Origin: Rhodococcus opacus B4
GTDB lineage: Bacteria; Actinomycetota; Actinomycetes; Mycobacteriales; Mycobacteriaceae
Direction of reading: 5' to 3'
Assembly (NCBI RefSeq): GCF_000010805.1
Contig: NC_012522.1
Coordinates: 7,006,001-7,070,000, forward strand
DNA length: 64,000 bases
Made by a program: the position numbers and the translations under genes. A model generated the notes under the pieces. That model was not told the origin of the DNA, made no database searches, and saw only the letters and a list, made by a program, of their open reading frames with translations. Positions 15,723-23,821 of the stretch are shown one piece after another; position 1 is the first letter of the stretch, and each line of letters opens with the position of its first letter.

Positions 15723-17297
15723 TTACTCCGCGTTCGTCGCGGCGGCGCCGACCTTCGTGGTCCGGCGGCGACGGCGCCGGCGGGGCTTGGAACCCTCGCC
15801 GTCGGCGTCCGTGCTCGCCGCCGCGGATTCGGGTGCCGTCGGCTCAGGCGACTTGGGGCCCACGGCGTCCGCGGGACGGCCACCACGTGTGCGTCGACGG
15901 GTACGGGTGCGTGCCGGACGCTCCGTGCGCTCGGCCTTCTCGCCGTTCTCTGTGTCGGCGTCCTCGCTCTGCGCGGGCGCGGCCTTCTCGACCCGGGGGC
16001 GCTTGATCGTGCCGGTCGCCTCAGCCGGGATCGACAGTTCCTCGTACAGGTGCGGGGAGCTCGAGTACGTCTCGACCGGATCGGGGATACCGAGGCCGAG
16101 AGCCTTGTCGATGAGCTGCCAGCGGGGGATGTCGTCCCAGTCCACGAGCGTCACGGCGATGCCGGTGCGGCCCGCGCGACCGGTGCGGCCGATCCGGTGG
16201 ACGTACGTCTTCTCGTCCTCCGGGCACTGGTAGTTGATGACGTGCGTGACGTCGTCGATGTCGATACCGCGGGCCGCCACGTCCGTCGCGACGAGCACGT
16301 CGATCTTGCCCGACCGGAACGCCTTGAGAGCCTTCTCGCGGGCAACCTGGTTGAGGTCGCCGTGCACGGAGCCGACGGCGAAACCGCGCTCGGCGAGTTC
16401 GTCGGACACCTTCTGCGCGGTCCGCTTGGTGCGGGTGAAGATCATCGTCGCGCCGCGGCCGTCGGCCTGCAGCACGCGGGCCACCATCTCCGCCTTGTCG
16501 AGCGCGTGAGCGCGGTAGATGTGCTGGCTCGTGCGGTCGTGGACCGCCGAGTCGTCGGCCTGCTCGGCGCGGATGTGCGTCGGCTGGGTGAGGAACGTGC
16601 GGGCGAGCGTGATGATCGGACCCGGCATGGTCGCCGAGAACAGCATCGTCTGGCGCTTGTCCGGCACCATGTTCAGGATGCGCTCGATGTCGGGCAGGAA
16701 GCCGAGGTCGAGCATCTCGTCGGCCTCGTCGAGAACGAGCACCTCCACCTTGCCGAGGATCAGATGTCCCTGGTTGGCGAGGTCGAGCAGACGCCCGGGG
16801 GTGCCCACGACGACGTCGGCGCCCTTCTGCAGCGTCGCGATCTGGGTCTCGTACGGGCGGCCACCGTAGATGGCGAGGACCTCGAGGGGCTTGTTCTTCT
16901 CGCCCTTCAGGTACTTCGCCGCGCCCTCGAGATCCTTGGTGACCTGGATGCACAGCTCGCGGGTGGGGACGATGACCAGCGCGCGGGGAGTGCCGTCGAG
17001 TGCGGCCGTCCCGGTGGTGCCGGAGGAGATGCGGTGGAGCAGCGGGACGCCGAAACCGAACGTCTTGCCCATGCCCGTGCGGGCCTGACCGATCAGGTCG
17101 TCGCCGGCGAGGGCGAGGGGGAGCGTCAGCTCCTGAATGGCGAACGTGCGCTCGATGCCGATCTCGTCGAGGGCGCGGACGACCTCGTCACGCACTCCGA
17201 GTTCGGCGAAAGTGGGGGCGACGTGTGTGGAGTCGAGTTGCGCCGACAGCGTGGTCTCGGTTGCGTCGTCTTCATGGTCGACAGTGATCTTGCTCAG
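15723..17297 (-). CDS. rhlE: DEAD-box RNA helicase RhlE
   Basis: About 524 aa. Motifs in order: Q motif (FAELGV...AIQELTLPLAL), I (ARTGMGKT), Ia, II (DEAD in VLDEADEMLDLGF), III (SAT), IV, V (ATDVAARGIDI) and VI (HRIGRTGRAG). The C-terminal tail is Arg/Lys-rich with RRRRRRT runs, likely for RNA binding. No ATG or GTG fits the homologous N-terminus. A CTG at 17295-17297 is preceded by GAGGAAGG (17306-17313) with 8-nt spacing and gives almost exactly the Rv3211 length. Expected role: mRNA decay or ribosome assembly. Confidence 0.9.
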   Translation of the reverse strand: MSKITVDHEDDATETTLSAQLDSTHVAPTFAELGVRDEVVRALDEIGIERTFAIQELTLPLALAGDDLIGQARTGMGKTFGFGVPLLHRISSGTTGTAALDGTPRALVIVPTRELCIQVTKDLEGAAKYLKGEKNKPLEVLAIYGGRPYETQIATLQKGADVVVGTPGRLLDLANQGHLILGKVEVLVLDEADEMLDLGFLPDIERILNMVPDKRQTMLFSATMPGPIITLARTFLTQPTHIRAEQADDSAVHDRTSQHIYRAHALDKAEMVARVLQADGRGATMIFTRTKRTAQKVSDELAERGFAVGSVHGDLNQVAREKALKAFRSGKIDVLVATDVAARGIDIDDVTHVINYQCPEDEKTYVHRIGRTGRAGRTGIAVTLVDWDDIPRWQLIDKALGLGIPDPVETYSSSPHLYEELSIPAEATGTIKRPRVEKAAPAQSEDADTENGEKAERTERPARTRTRRRTRGGRPADAVGPKSPEPTAPESAAASTDADGEGSKPRRRRRRRTTKVGAAATNAE

Positions 17298-17649
17298 GGG
17301 TCTGGCCTTCCTCGTAGCTGCACGCACGCACGAGGTAAGGGCCAGGCCGCTGGTCGGCCCGATTTCCCAGTCGACGCTCGTCGATGTCCTCTTCCGAGTC
17401 GATCCTGCCTCTGCCTCAGCGCAGAAATCGAAGATTTCGGCGAGGCGCGGCTGGGACCGTCGATCAGGTGCGCGCACATTATCGGTGGGAACCGCCGATC
17501 GGATCGTGATCGATCATCACTCGAACCGCGTTCTCTGTGGAGACGAACGTGGTGACGAGCGGTTGCCCACGATCATTGTAGCCGGAGAACGCTCCACAAC
17601 TGGTTACGCATGGCAAATATCACTGCTCGACGCATTAGGCTGTGGCGCC
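17298..17649. other. 352-bp divergent intergenic region (rhlE / ferritin-like gene)
   Basis: It holds the rhlE ribosome site (17306-17313) and probably a long rhlE 5' leader, a perfect 10-bp palindrome TGATCGATCA at 17507-17516, and TAGGCT at 17636-17641 serving the plus-strand gene at 17650. No conserved small gene was recognised. The long leader could carry cold- or helicase-dependent control of rhlE, but no structure was proven. Confidence 0.5.
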
Positions 17650-18330
17650 ATGGAGCCCAACACCCCTGCATCCACTGATTCCACGATTCCCGCTGATCAC
17701 CCCGGCGTCGGTGAACTCTTCGCGGTCCTCGCCTACGGCGAGATCTCCGCGTTCTACCGGCTGTCCGAGGACGCGCAGATGGCGCGGACCCTGCAGGGCA
17801 AAGTGGCGCTCGCGAGCATGGCGGCCGCCGAGATGGGCCACTTCGAGATGCTCGAGAAGGCGCTGACCGCGCGTGGGTTCGACATCTTCGAGGCGATGGA
17901 TCCGTTCGTCCGGGCCCTCGACAACTACCACGCGTCCACCACCCCCTCGACGTGGCTCGAGGCGCTGGTGAAGGCGTACGTCGGCGACGGGATTGCCGCG
18001 GACTTCTACCGCGAGATCGGGCACTCGCTGCCCGCCGAGGTCTCGCGGACCGTCGAGGAGGTGCTCTCACAGACCGGGCACTCCGAGTTCGTCGTCCACG
18101 AGGTCCAGCAGGCGATCAAGGCCAGCAACCGCGACAAGGACCGCCTCATGCTGTGGGGCAGGCGACTGCTCGGCGAGGCCATCACCCAGGCGCAGTTCGT
18201 CCTGGCGCAGCGGGAGGCGCTGACCGAACTCGTCATCTCCGCGTCCGGCGACCTCAACGGCGTCGTCGCACTGTTCGACCGCATGCAGGAGATGCACGCC
18301 GAACGCATGGCCGTGCTCGGACTTGTGTGA
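17650..18330 (+). CDS. Ferritin-like-fold protein (Rv3210c type)
   Basis: 226 aa, almost entirely helical. The pattern GEISAFYRLSEDAQ, AAAEMGHFEMLEKAL, YVGDGIAADFYREIG and VVHEVQQAI resembles the MiaE/ferritin-like four-helix bundle, with Glu and ExxH-type residues that could bind a di-iron centre. Homologue of Rv3210c; the reaction is unknown. TAGGCT (17636-17641) lies 8 nt before the ATG, implying a leaderless message. Its last codons are inside the first unit of the 26-bp tandem repeat. Confidence 0.82.
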   Translation: MEPNTPASTDSTIPADHPGVGELFAVLAYGEISAFYRLSEDAQMARTLQGKVALASMAAAEMGHFEMLEKALTARGFDIFEAMDPFVRALDNYHASTTPSTWLEALVKAYVGDGIAADFYREIGHSLPAEVSRTVEEVLSQTGHSEFVVHEVQQAIKASNRDKDRLMLWGRRLLGEAITQAQFVLAQREALTELVISASGDLNGVVALFDRMQEMHAERMAVLGLV

Positions 18331-18424
18331 CGGCACCGCCGTCGAGACTTGTGTGACGGCACCGCCGTCGAGACTTGTGTGACGGCACCGCCGTCGAGAC
18401 TTGTGTGACGGCACCGCCGTCGTG
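18321..18424. repeat. Four tandem 26-bp units, each with a hairpin
   Basis: Units start at 18321, 18347, 18373 and 18399. The first three are identical; the fourth changes near its end. Each contains GACGGC-acc-GCCGTC, a 6-bp perfect stem with a 3-nt loop. The ferritin-like gene's TGA stop lies in unit 1, so the copies appear to have expanded from the gene's own 3' end. They may act as a multi-hairpin 3' end. Confidence 0.9.
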
Positions 18425-18438
18425 ACTGGTCTGGACGG

Positions 18439-18454
18439 CACCGGTTTGCCGGTG
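18439..18454. terminator. Short hairpin after the tandem repeats
   Basis: CACCGG (18439-18444), loop TTTG, CCGGTG (18449-18454). It follows directly on the tandem array and may be the last element of the transcript end of the ferritin-like gene. No U-tract. Confidence 0.4.
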
Positions 18455-18552
18455 TTCGCTCAGGGCACAGCCCGCAGACGCGCATCGGCGGCGGCCACTG
18501 CATTAGCCTGGCCGGGACAGCTGATGTTTCTCGGAGAGTTCGGAGGTTGACC

Positions 18553-18783
18553 GTGGAGGTCAAGATCGGTGTAATCGACAGCCCGCGTGAGCTCATCGTC
18601 AGCAGCGAGCAGACCCCGGACGAGGTCGAGACATTGGTCTCGGGCGCCCTCACCGGTGGCGACGGGATCCTGTCCCTGGAAGACGACAAGGGGCGTAAGT
18701 ACCTCATTCAGTCCAGCAAGATCGCCTACGTGGAAATCGGCCCGTCCGATATCCGCAAGGTCGGATTCGCGCCGACGAAGTGA
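18553..18783 (+). CDS. DUF3107 family protein (TB9.4-like)
   Basis: 76 aa small beta-rich protein. It begins VEVKIGVIDSPREL and has the family block RKYLIQSSKIAYVEIG. GTG at 18553 is chosen because GGAGG (18542-18546) is 6 nt upstream and because the homologue Rv3208A starts at the same residue; a TTG at 18547 is too close to the ribosome site. Function unknown, broadly conserved in actinobacteria next to the TetR gene. Confidence 0.88.
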   Translation: MEVKIGVIDSPRELIVSSEQTPDEVETLVSGALTGGDGILSLEDDKGRKYLIQSSKIAYVEIGPSDIRKVGFAPTK

Positions 18784-18812
18784 ACGCAGTCGGATTCGCT
18801 CCGACCACGTGA

Positions 18813-18863
18813 ACACGAGAAAGGGCCCGACGGTCGATCCGACTGTCGGGCCCTTTCTCGTGT
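18813..18863. terminator. Bidirectional terminator, DUF3107 / TetR genes
   Basis: ACACGAGAAAGGGCCCGAC and its complement form a stem of about 19 bp with a partly paired centre. On the minus strand, and similarly on the plus strand, the foot is rich in A/T (GAGAAAG / CTTTCTC). It lies exactly between two convergent genes. Confidence 0.85.
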
Positions 18864-18865
18864 TG

Positions 18866-19537
18866 TCAGCGCTGTTCGGGGTGCAGCGGAACCCGGGACA
18901 GACCGCCCCACGCGAGCGTGACCGTCGTGTCGACCGCTTCTTCCTTCGGGATCGGGCGCGCCGCCTCGAGCCAGTACCGCGCGGTGAACTGGCTGGCGCC
19001 GACGAGGCCGACGGCCAGGATTCGGGCGCGGTAGGGGTCGAGACCGGAGTCGTGGCTGACAAGGTCGAACACGGCGTCGACGCATGCCTCGGTGGCCTGC
19101 TCGACGCGGCTCTGCACCTGCGGCTCACCCATGAGGTCGGACTCGAATACGAGCCGGAAGCCCTGCGAGTCGTTGTCGACGAAGTCGAAGAACGCCTGCA
19201 CCGCGGCGCGGACACGCTGCTTGTTGTCGGTGGTCGAGCGCAGCGCCTGGCGGACGCCCGAGATCAGGCTGTCGACGTAGCTCTGCAGCACGGCCACGTA
19301 CAGCTCGAGCTTGCCGGGGAAGTGCTGGTAGAGGACGGGCTTGCTCACACCGGCGCACTCGGCGATCTCGTCCATTCCGGCAGCGTGGTATCCGCGTGTG
19401 ACGAAGACCTCGCTGGCTGCGGCGAGTAGCTGCAGTCGCCGGGCGTCGCGGGGGAGTCGCGTGCTGCGACGGGCCCCGGTGCCCTTTCCGGTGTTGGCAT
19501 CGCGATCGGAGTTCGTCCGATCCGCGAGTTCAGTCAT
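18866..19537 (-). CDS. TetR-family transcriptional regulator (Rv3208 type)
   Basis: About 223 aa. The N-terminal helix-turn-helix is clear (LLAAASEVFVTRGYHAAGMDEIAECAGVSKPVLYQHF, residues about 30-66); the remainder is a helical ligand/dimer domain. ATG at 19535-19537 is preferred because GGAAG lies 4 nt upstream; a GTG at 19555 would add six residues. The same protein neighbours DUF3107 in mycobacteria. Ligand and targets unknown. Confidence 0.88.
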   Translation of the reverse strand: MTELADRTNSDRDANTGKGTGARRSTRLPRDARRLQLLAAASEVFVTRGYHAAGMDEIAECAGVSKPVLYQHFPGKLELYVAVLQSYVDSLISGVRQALRSTTDNKQRVRAAVQAFFDFVDNDSQGFRLVFESDLMGEPQVQSRVEQATEACVDAVFDLVSHDSGLDPYRARILAVGLVGASQFTARYWLEAARPIPKEEAVDTTVTLAWGGLSRVPLHPEQR

Positions 19538-19806
19538 AGCGCTTCCAATCTGCACAAGTATTCCGCGTCACATTCTGTGTAACTGTGTGAACGATACCCG
19601 CGCGTAGTGAACCGTTCATGGTGGACTCGCAGGACTCGCCCGGTCAAGGATATTGCCTGTCCGGTAACTGGGGTACCGCAGGGGTTCGGGTCTCCTGGTG
19701 ATCCGGGTAGCCGCGACGTTGCGGGTCGCGCTCACGTGACACGCCGAATGACCTGCGGACGGTGCACTGGGACGAGGCGGTGCCGGACTGTGAGATTCTG
19801 GGCTGC

Positions 19807-20898
19807 GTGACTGACCGAGGAGGACCGCGTGTTCGCGGCCGGGCTCCCCAGAGTTCCGAGGACGGGGAGCGACGATCGCGAAGCATCGACCAGCGTGACG
19901 TCCGTCCCCGCGCCTCGCAGTCGGCACCGCAGGCGCAGTCGCATCAACCTCTCCGCGCTCAATGGGACCCGACCAGCCGCGACGTCGGCCGTCCCCGCAA
20001 CCCGCGCCCCGAGCGGCAGGCCCGGAAGCAGAGCCGCATCGGCCGCTTCGTCTCCACCTACGGCTGGCGGGCGTACGCGATCCCGATCCTGCTGGTGGTC
20101 ACCGTGCTCGTCGTGATCGACGCGGTCCGGGACACCGGCGGCGGCGAGACGACGGCCGAGACCGACACCCCCGGATTCGGCACCCTCTCCCGCGACACCG
20201 ACGGTTCCAGCGTCATCGGGGTCCCGCCGGAGGCCGACGGAAACTTCGCCGCCGAACTTCCCTCGGGCGCGTTGCCCGACGGCGGTCCGTTCACGGCGGT
20301 GGGCGCCGGCACCTGGCACGTCGTTCCCGGCAACGGAGCCAAGGTCGGACAGGGCACCGAACGCGAGTTCACGTACAGCGTCGAGATCGAGGACGGCGTC
20401 GACACGTCCGGATTCGGCGGGGACGAGTCGTTCGGCCGGATGGTCGACCAGACGCTGTCGAATCCGAAGAGCTGGACGAAGGACCCGCGGTTCGCGTTCC
20501 GCCGCGTCGACCAGGGGGATCCCGACTTCCGGGTGTCGCTGACGTCGCAGATGACCATTCGCGAGGCGTGTGGCTACGACATCCAGTTGGAGGTGTCCTG
20601 TTACAACCCGGGCATCGACCGCGTCGTCCTCAACGAGCCGCGCTGGGTGCGCGGCGCCATCGCGTTCCAGGGCGACATCGGGTCGTACCGGCAGTACCAG
20701 ATCAACCACGAGGTCGGGCACGCCATCGGCTACCAGGACCATCAGCCGTGCGAGACCGAGGGCGGCCTCGCGCCGGTGATGATGCAGCAGACGTTCGGGA
20801 CGGCCAACAACGACATCGCCCGGCTCGACCCCGAGGGTGTCGTGCCGATGAACGGGCTGACCTGCCATTTCAATCCCTGGCCCTTCCCGCGCGCATGA
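19807..20898 (+). CDS. DUF3152 membrane-anchored putative zinc metalloprotease
   Basis: 363 aa. A long, basic, disordered N-terminus (about 1-75) leads to one membrane helix (YAIPILLVVTVLVVIDAV, about 90-110), then an extracytoplasmic domain of about 230 aa. That domain carries HEVGHAIGYQDH, a full HExxHxxGxxH metzincin-type zinc motif, and several cysteines. Homologue of Rv3207c. The protease call is inferred from the motif. GTG start at 19807; GATTCT ends 7 nt upstream, consistent with a leaderless message. Confidence 0.8.
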   Translation: MTDRGGPRVRGRAPQSSEDGERRSRSIDQRDVRPRASQSAPQAQSHQPLRAQWDPTSRDVGRPRNPRPERQARKQSRIGRFVSTYGWRAYAIPILLVVTVLVVIDAVRDTGGGETTAETDTPGFGTLSRDTDGSSVIGVPPEADGNFAAELPSGALPDGGPFTAVGAGTWHVVPGNGAKVGQGTEREFTYSVEIEDGVDTSGFGGDESFGRMVDQTLSNPKSWTKDPRFAFRRVDQGDPDFRVSLTSQMTIREACGYDIQLEVSCYNPGIDRVVLNEPRWVRGAIAFQGDIGSYRQYQINHEVGHAIGYQDHQPCETEGGLAPVMMQQTFGTANNDIARLDPEGVVPMNGLTCHFNPWPFPRA

Positions 20899-21015
20899 GT
20901 CTGGACCGGTCCCGCGCGACTGCGGGCGGGAGGGGAAGAATGGACTCTGTCGGGGCGTTGAAGTCAATGCTGTCCGACACATCGGAAGCCGTCGCGCAAT
21001 CGTCAGGAGTGGGCC

Positions 21016-22218
21016 GTGTCGCTTGACCGTTCTGTGAAGACCACCGAGGCGCTGCCGCCGCTGGTGGAACCGGACGCCGAACTTTCCCGCGACGAGGTGG
21101 CGCGGTACAGCAGGCACCTGATCATCCCCGACGTCGGCATGGCGGGACAGAAGCGCCTGAAGAACGCGAAGGTCCTCGTCATCGGCGCCGGCGGCCTCGG
21201 CTCTCCGGCTCTGCTCTACCTGGCGGCCGCGGGGGTCGGGACGCTCGGCATCGTCGAGTTCGACGAGGTCGACATGTCGAACCTGCAGCGCCAGGTGATC
21301 CACGGCCGCTCGGACGTGGGCCGTCCCAAGGGGGAGAGCGCTCGCGACTCGATCCGCGAGATCAACGACAACGTCGACGTCCGGCTGCACGAGTTCCGGC
21401 TCGAGCCCGACAACGCCGTCGAACTGTTCGAGCAGTACGACCTGATCCTCGACGGCACCGACAACTTCGCCACCCGGTACCTCGTCAACGACGCCGCCGT
21501 CCTCGCACACAAGCCGTACGTGTGGGGTTCGATCTACCGCTTCGAAGGCCAGGCGTCCGTGTTCTGGGAGGACGCGCCGAACGGCCGCGGGCTCAACTAC
21601 CGCGACCTCTACCCGGAGGCGCCACCGCCGGGAATGGTGCCGTCGTGCGCCGAGGGCGGCGTGCTCGGTGTGCTCTGCGCGTCGATCGGCTCGATCATGG
21701 CCACCGAGGCGGTCAAGCTGATCACCGGTATCGGCGAATCGCTGCTCGGACGGCTGATGGTCTACGACGCGCTGGACATGACGTACCGCACCATCGCGTT
21801 GCGCCGGGATCCGGCGCGGACTCCGGTCACCGAACTGATCGACTACGACGCGTTCTGCGGCGTGGTGTCGGACGAGGGGCAGGCCGCGGCGGCCGGTTCG
21901 ACGATCACCGCCACGGAGCTGCGCGATCTCCTCGACTCCGGCAAGGAGATCGAACTGATCGACGTGCGCGAGCCCGTCGAATGGGACATCGTCCACCTGC
22001 CCGGTGCGGTGCTGATCCCCAAGGACCGCATCCTGTCGGGGGAGGCGCTGTCGGAGCTTCCGCAGAACAAGCCGATCGTGCTGCACTGCAAGACCGGCGT
22101 CCGGTCGGCGGAGGCGCTGGCCGCGCTGAAGAAGGCCGGGTTCTCCGACGCCACCCATCTGCAGGGCGGCGTGATCGCGTGGGCTAAACAGGTGGACACG
22201 AGCCTGCCCGTCTACTGA
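21016..22218 (+). CDS. moeZ: MoeZ: E1-like adenylyltransferase/sulfurtransferase
   Basis: 400 aa fusion of a ThiF/MoeB domain (about 25-270) and a rhodanese domain (about 290-400). VIGAGGLGSPALLYL is the ATP loop, DNFATRYLVND the family E1 segment, and HCKTGVRS carries the persulfide cysteine. MoeZ adenylates and sulfurates ubiquitin-like carriers such as MoaD and CysO for molybdopterin and cysteine synthesis. GTG start at 21016 with AGGAG 6 nt upstream. Homologue of Rv3206c. Functionally linked to the molybdenum-cofactor fusion at 31.5 kb. Confidence 0.93.
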   Translation: MSLDRSVKTTEALPPLVEPDAELSRDEVARYSRHLIIPDVGMAGQKRLKNAKVLVIGAGGLGSPALLYLAAAGVGTLGIVEFDEVDMSNLQRQVIHGRSDVGRPKGESARDSIREINDNVDVRLHEFRLEPDNAVELFEQYDLILDGTDNFATRYLVNDAAVLAHKPYVWGSIYRFEGQASVFWEDAPNGRGLNYRDLYPEAPPPGMVPSCAEGGVLGVLCASIGSIMATEAVKLITGIGESLLGRLMVYDALDMTYRTIALRRDPARTPVTELIDYDAFCGVVSDEGQAAAAGSTITATELRDLLDSGKEIELIDVREPVEWDIVHLPGAVLIPKDRILSGEALSELPQNKPIVLHCKTGVRSAEALAALKKAGFSDATHLQGGVIAWAKQVDTSLPVY

Positions 22219-22278
22219 CCCCCGCCCGCCAGCGCGCCTTGCGCGGTCACCGGCCCACCCGGCGGTAGCGTTGAGTGC

Positions 22279-23133
22279 GTGAGCACCGGCCAACCTCCTC
22301 AGCACGTGTGCTCCACGTTCGGCCTCCGGGAAGTCGAGCCCATCCCACTCGGTGCGGACTGGGACGGCGGGTGGCTCTGTGGAGACGTGGTCCTGTCAGC
22401 CGTCGCCGATCATGCGCGCGCCGCGTGGTCCGCCAAGGTCCGCGAGACGCTCGAGGTGGACGGGGTGCGGCTCGCCCGTCCCGTGCGGTCCACCGACGGC
22501 CGGTACGTGGTGTCCGGGTGGCGCGCCGACACGTTCATCGAGGGCACTCCCGAACCGCGTCACGACGAGGTCGTGTCGATGTCGGGGCGGCTGCACGCCG
22601 CCACCTCGCAACTCGACCGTCCTCGGTTCCTGGTGCAGCCCCCGGTCGCGCCGTGGGCCGAGGTCGACGTCTTCGTCGCGGCGGACCGGGCGGCCTGGGA
22701 GAAGATCCCGCTGCGCAGCGCGAAGGGCGCCGATCAGCTCGAGAACCCGTCCCCGGACGGTCGCAAGAGCCTCGACCTGATCACGGGGCTGGCGACATTG
22801 CGCAAGCCCGTCACGTGTCCGGATCAGCTCGTCCACGGAGACCTGTTCGGCACCGTCCTGTTCGCCGGTGCGCTCGCGCCGGGGATCACCGACATCACGC
22901 CGTACTGGCGTCCCGCGTCCTGGGCGGCGGCGGTGGCGGTGGTGGACGCCATCTCCTGGGGCGGGGCCGACGAGGCCCTCATCGGGCGGTGGGAAGACCT
23001 GCCCGAGTGGCCGCAGATGCTTCTGCGGGCAGTGCTGTTCCGGCTCGCCGTCCACGTGCTGCACCCGCGGTCGACCGCGGAGGCGTTCCCCGGACTCGCC
23101 CGCACCGCCGATGTGGTGCGCCTCCTGCTCTAG
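22279..23133 (+). CDS. Aminoglycoside-phosphotransferase-like protein (TIGR02569/Rv3205c type)
   Basis: 284 aa. The sequence resembles the APH/kinase fold: a small N-lobe (GGWLCGDVVLSAV), then DQLVHGDLFGTVLF in the place of the catalytic HxDxxxxN loop, followed by ITDITPYW in place of the metal-binding DxD. Substrate unknown. TAGCGT (22266-22271) lies 7 nt before the GTG start, a leaderless arrangement. It follows moeZ as Rv3205c follows Rv3206c. Confidence 0.8.
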   Translation: MSTGQPPQHVCSTFGLREVEPIPLGADWDGGWLCGDVVLSAVADHARAAWSAKVRETLEVDGVRLARPVRSTDGRYVVSGWRADTFIEGTPEPRHDEVVSMSGRLHAATSQLDRPRFLVQPPVAPWAEVDVFVAADRAAWEKIPLRSAKGADQLENPSPDGRKSLDLITGLATLRKPVTCPDQLVHGDLFGTVLFAGALAPGITDITPYWRPASWAAAVAVVDAISWGGADEALIGRWEDLPEWPQMLLRAVLFRLAVHVLHPRSTAEAFPGLARTADVVRLLL

Positions 23134-23798
23134 GTGGTGAGCAGCTCGGCGAACAGGTCGCGGGCGGCGGTGGTCGCCGCGGTCTCGTCGCCGTCGACGA
23201 TCGCCTGGATCAGGTGCCGGTGCTCGTCGTGGAATCCCGCACCCGTCGCGTGCACGTGCCGGTCGACGGTCTGCGCGATCGAGGGCAGCAGCGAGTCGTA
23301 GAACTCGAGGTATACGGCGTTGTGGCTCGCCTCGACGATCGCGCGGTGCAGGGTGATGTCGGCGTCGACCGCGGCCTCGGTGCCGGATTCGGCCCAGCAT
23401 CGGAACCGCTCGTCGAGCAGGCTCTGCAGTCGTGTGATGTCGTCCGGGGTTCGTCGCCGGGCGGCGAGGGCGGCCGCGGTGACGTCGAGCGCCTGCCGCA
23501 GTTCCGTGACGTCGCGCTCGTGCGCGCCCGCGAAGTACTTGCCGAGCGTGCCGCCGACGTCGGAGGTGGCGACGACGTACGTGCCCGATCCCTGCCGTCG
23601 TTCCAGCAGTCCGGTGTGGACGAGGGCCTGCACTGCCTCACGGACGGTGTTGCGCCCCGTTCCGGTGAGTTCGGACAGCGCGGACTCGGTGGGGATCTTC
23701 GCTCCCACCGCCCACCGGCCACTGCAGATCTCGTCGCGCAGCTGCTCGGTCACCTGTGAGATGAGACTCGAGCGGCGCACGGGTTGTCCAAAGGTCAT
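23130..23798 (-). CDS. GntR/FadR-family transcriptional regulator
   Basis: 222 aa. Winged helix-turn-helix at about 10-75 (EQLRDEICSGRWAVGAKIPTESALSELTGTGRNTVREAVQAL) and a FadR-type C-terminal helical domain (FCD) with metal-ligand-like residues in ADITLHRAIVEASHN and HDEHRHLIQAI. Divergent from the MFS gene with a very short gap that contains a -10 hexamer and a small palindrome, so autoregulation together with control of the transporter is likely. Effector unknown. Confidence 0.88.
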   Translation of the reverse strand: MTFGQPVRRSSLISQVTEQLRDEICSGRWAVGAKIPTESALSELTGTGRNTVREAVQALVHTGLLERRQGSGTYVVATSDVGGTLGKYFAGAHERDVTELRQALDVTAAALAARRRTPDDITRLQSLLDERFRCWAESGTEAAVDADITLHRAIVEASHNAVYLEFYDSLLPSIAQTVDRHVHATGAGFHDEHRHLIQAIVDGDETAATTAARDLFAELLTT

Positions 23799-23814
23799 CC
23801 TGTCATCCTATGAT
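23784..23814 (+). promoter_or_regulatory. Promoter and possible GntR operator before the MFS gene
   Basis: TTGTCC (23784-23789) and TATGAT (23809-23814) form a -35/-10 pair with a 19-bp spacer. TATGAT is 7 nt before GTG 23822. TCAT-cct-ATGA (23803-23813), an 11-bp palindrome, overlaps the -10 and would be well placed for repression by the divergent GntR regulator. Confidence 0.5.
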
Positions 23815-23821
23815 TTCTCTC

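Noticed and set aside
15466..16233. Plus-strand frame opposite rhlE/Rv3212-like genes
   Set aside because: No domain, and codon-position GC pattern belongs to the minus-strand genes.
18321..18424. CRISPR array
   Set aside because: Units are contiguous with no spacers and there are no cas genes.
18006..18707. Minus-strand frame with repeated Ser-Arg-Arg-Arg-Cys peptides over the 26-bp repeats
   Set aside because: The repetition comes from the DNA repeat; the rest is a shadow of the ferritin-like and DUF3107 genes.
19712..22305. Very long minus-strand frame opposite DUF3152 and moeZ
   Set aside because: Arg/His/Val-rich antisense shadow; both plus-strand genes have clear motifs and ribosome or promoter signals.
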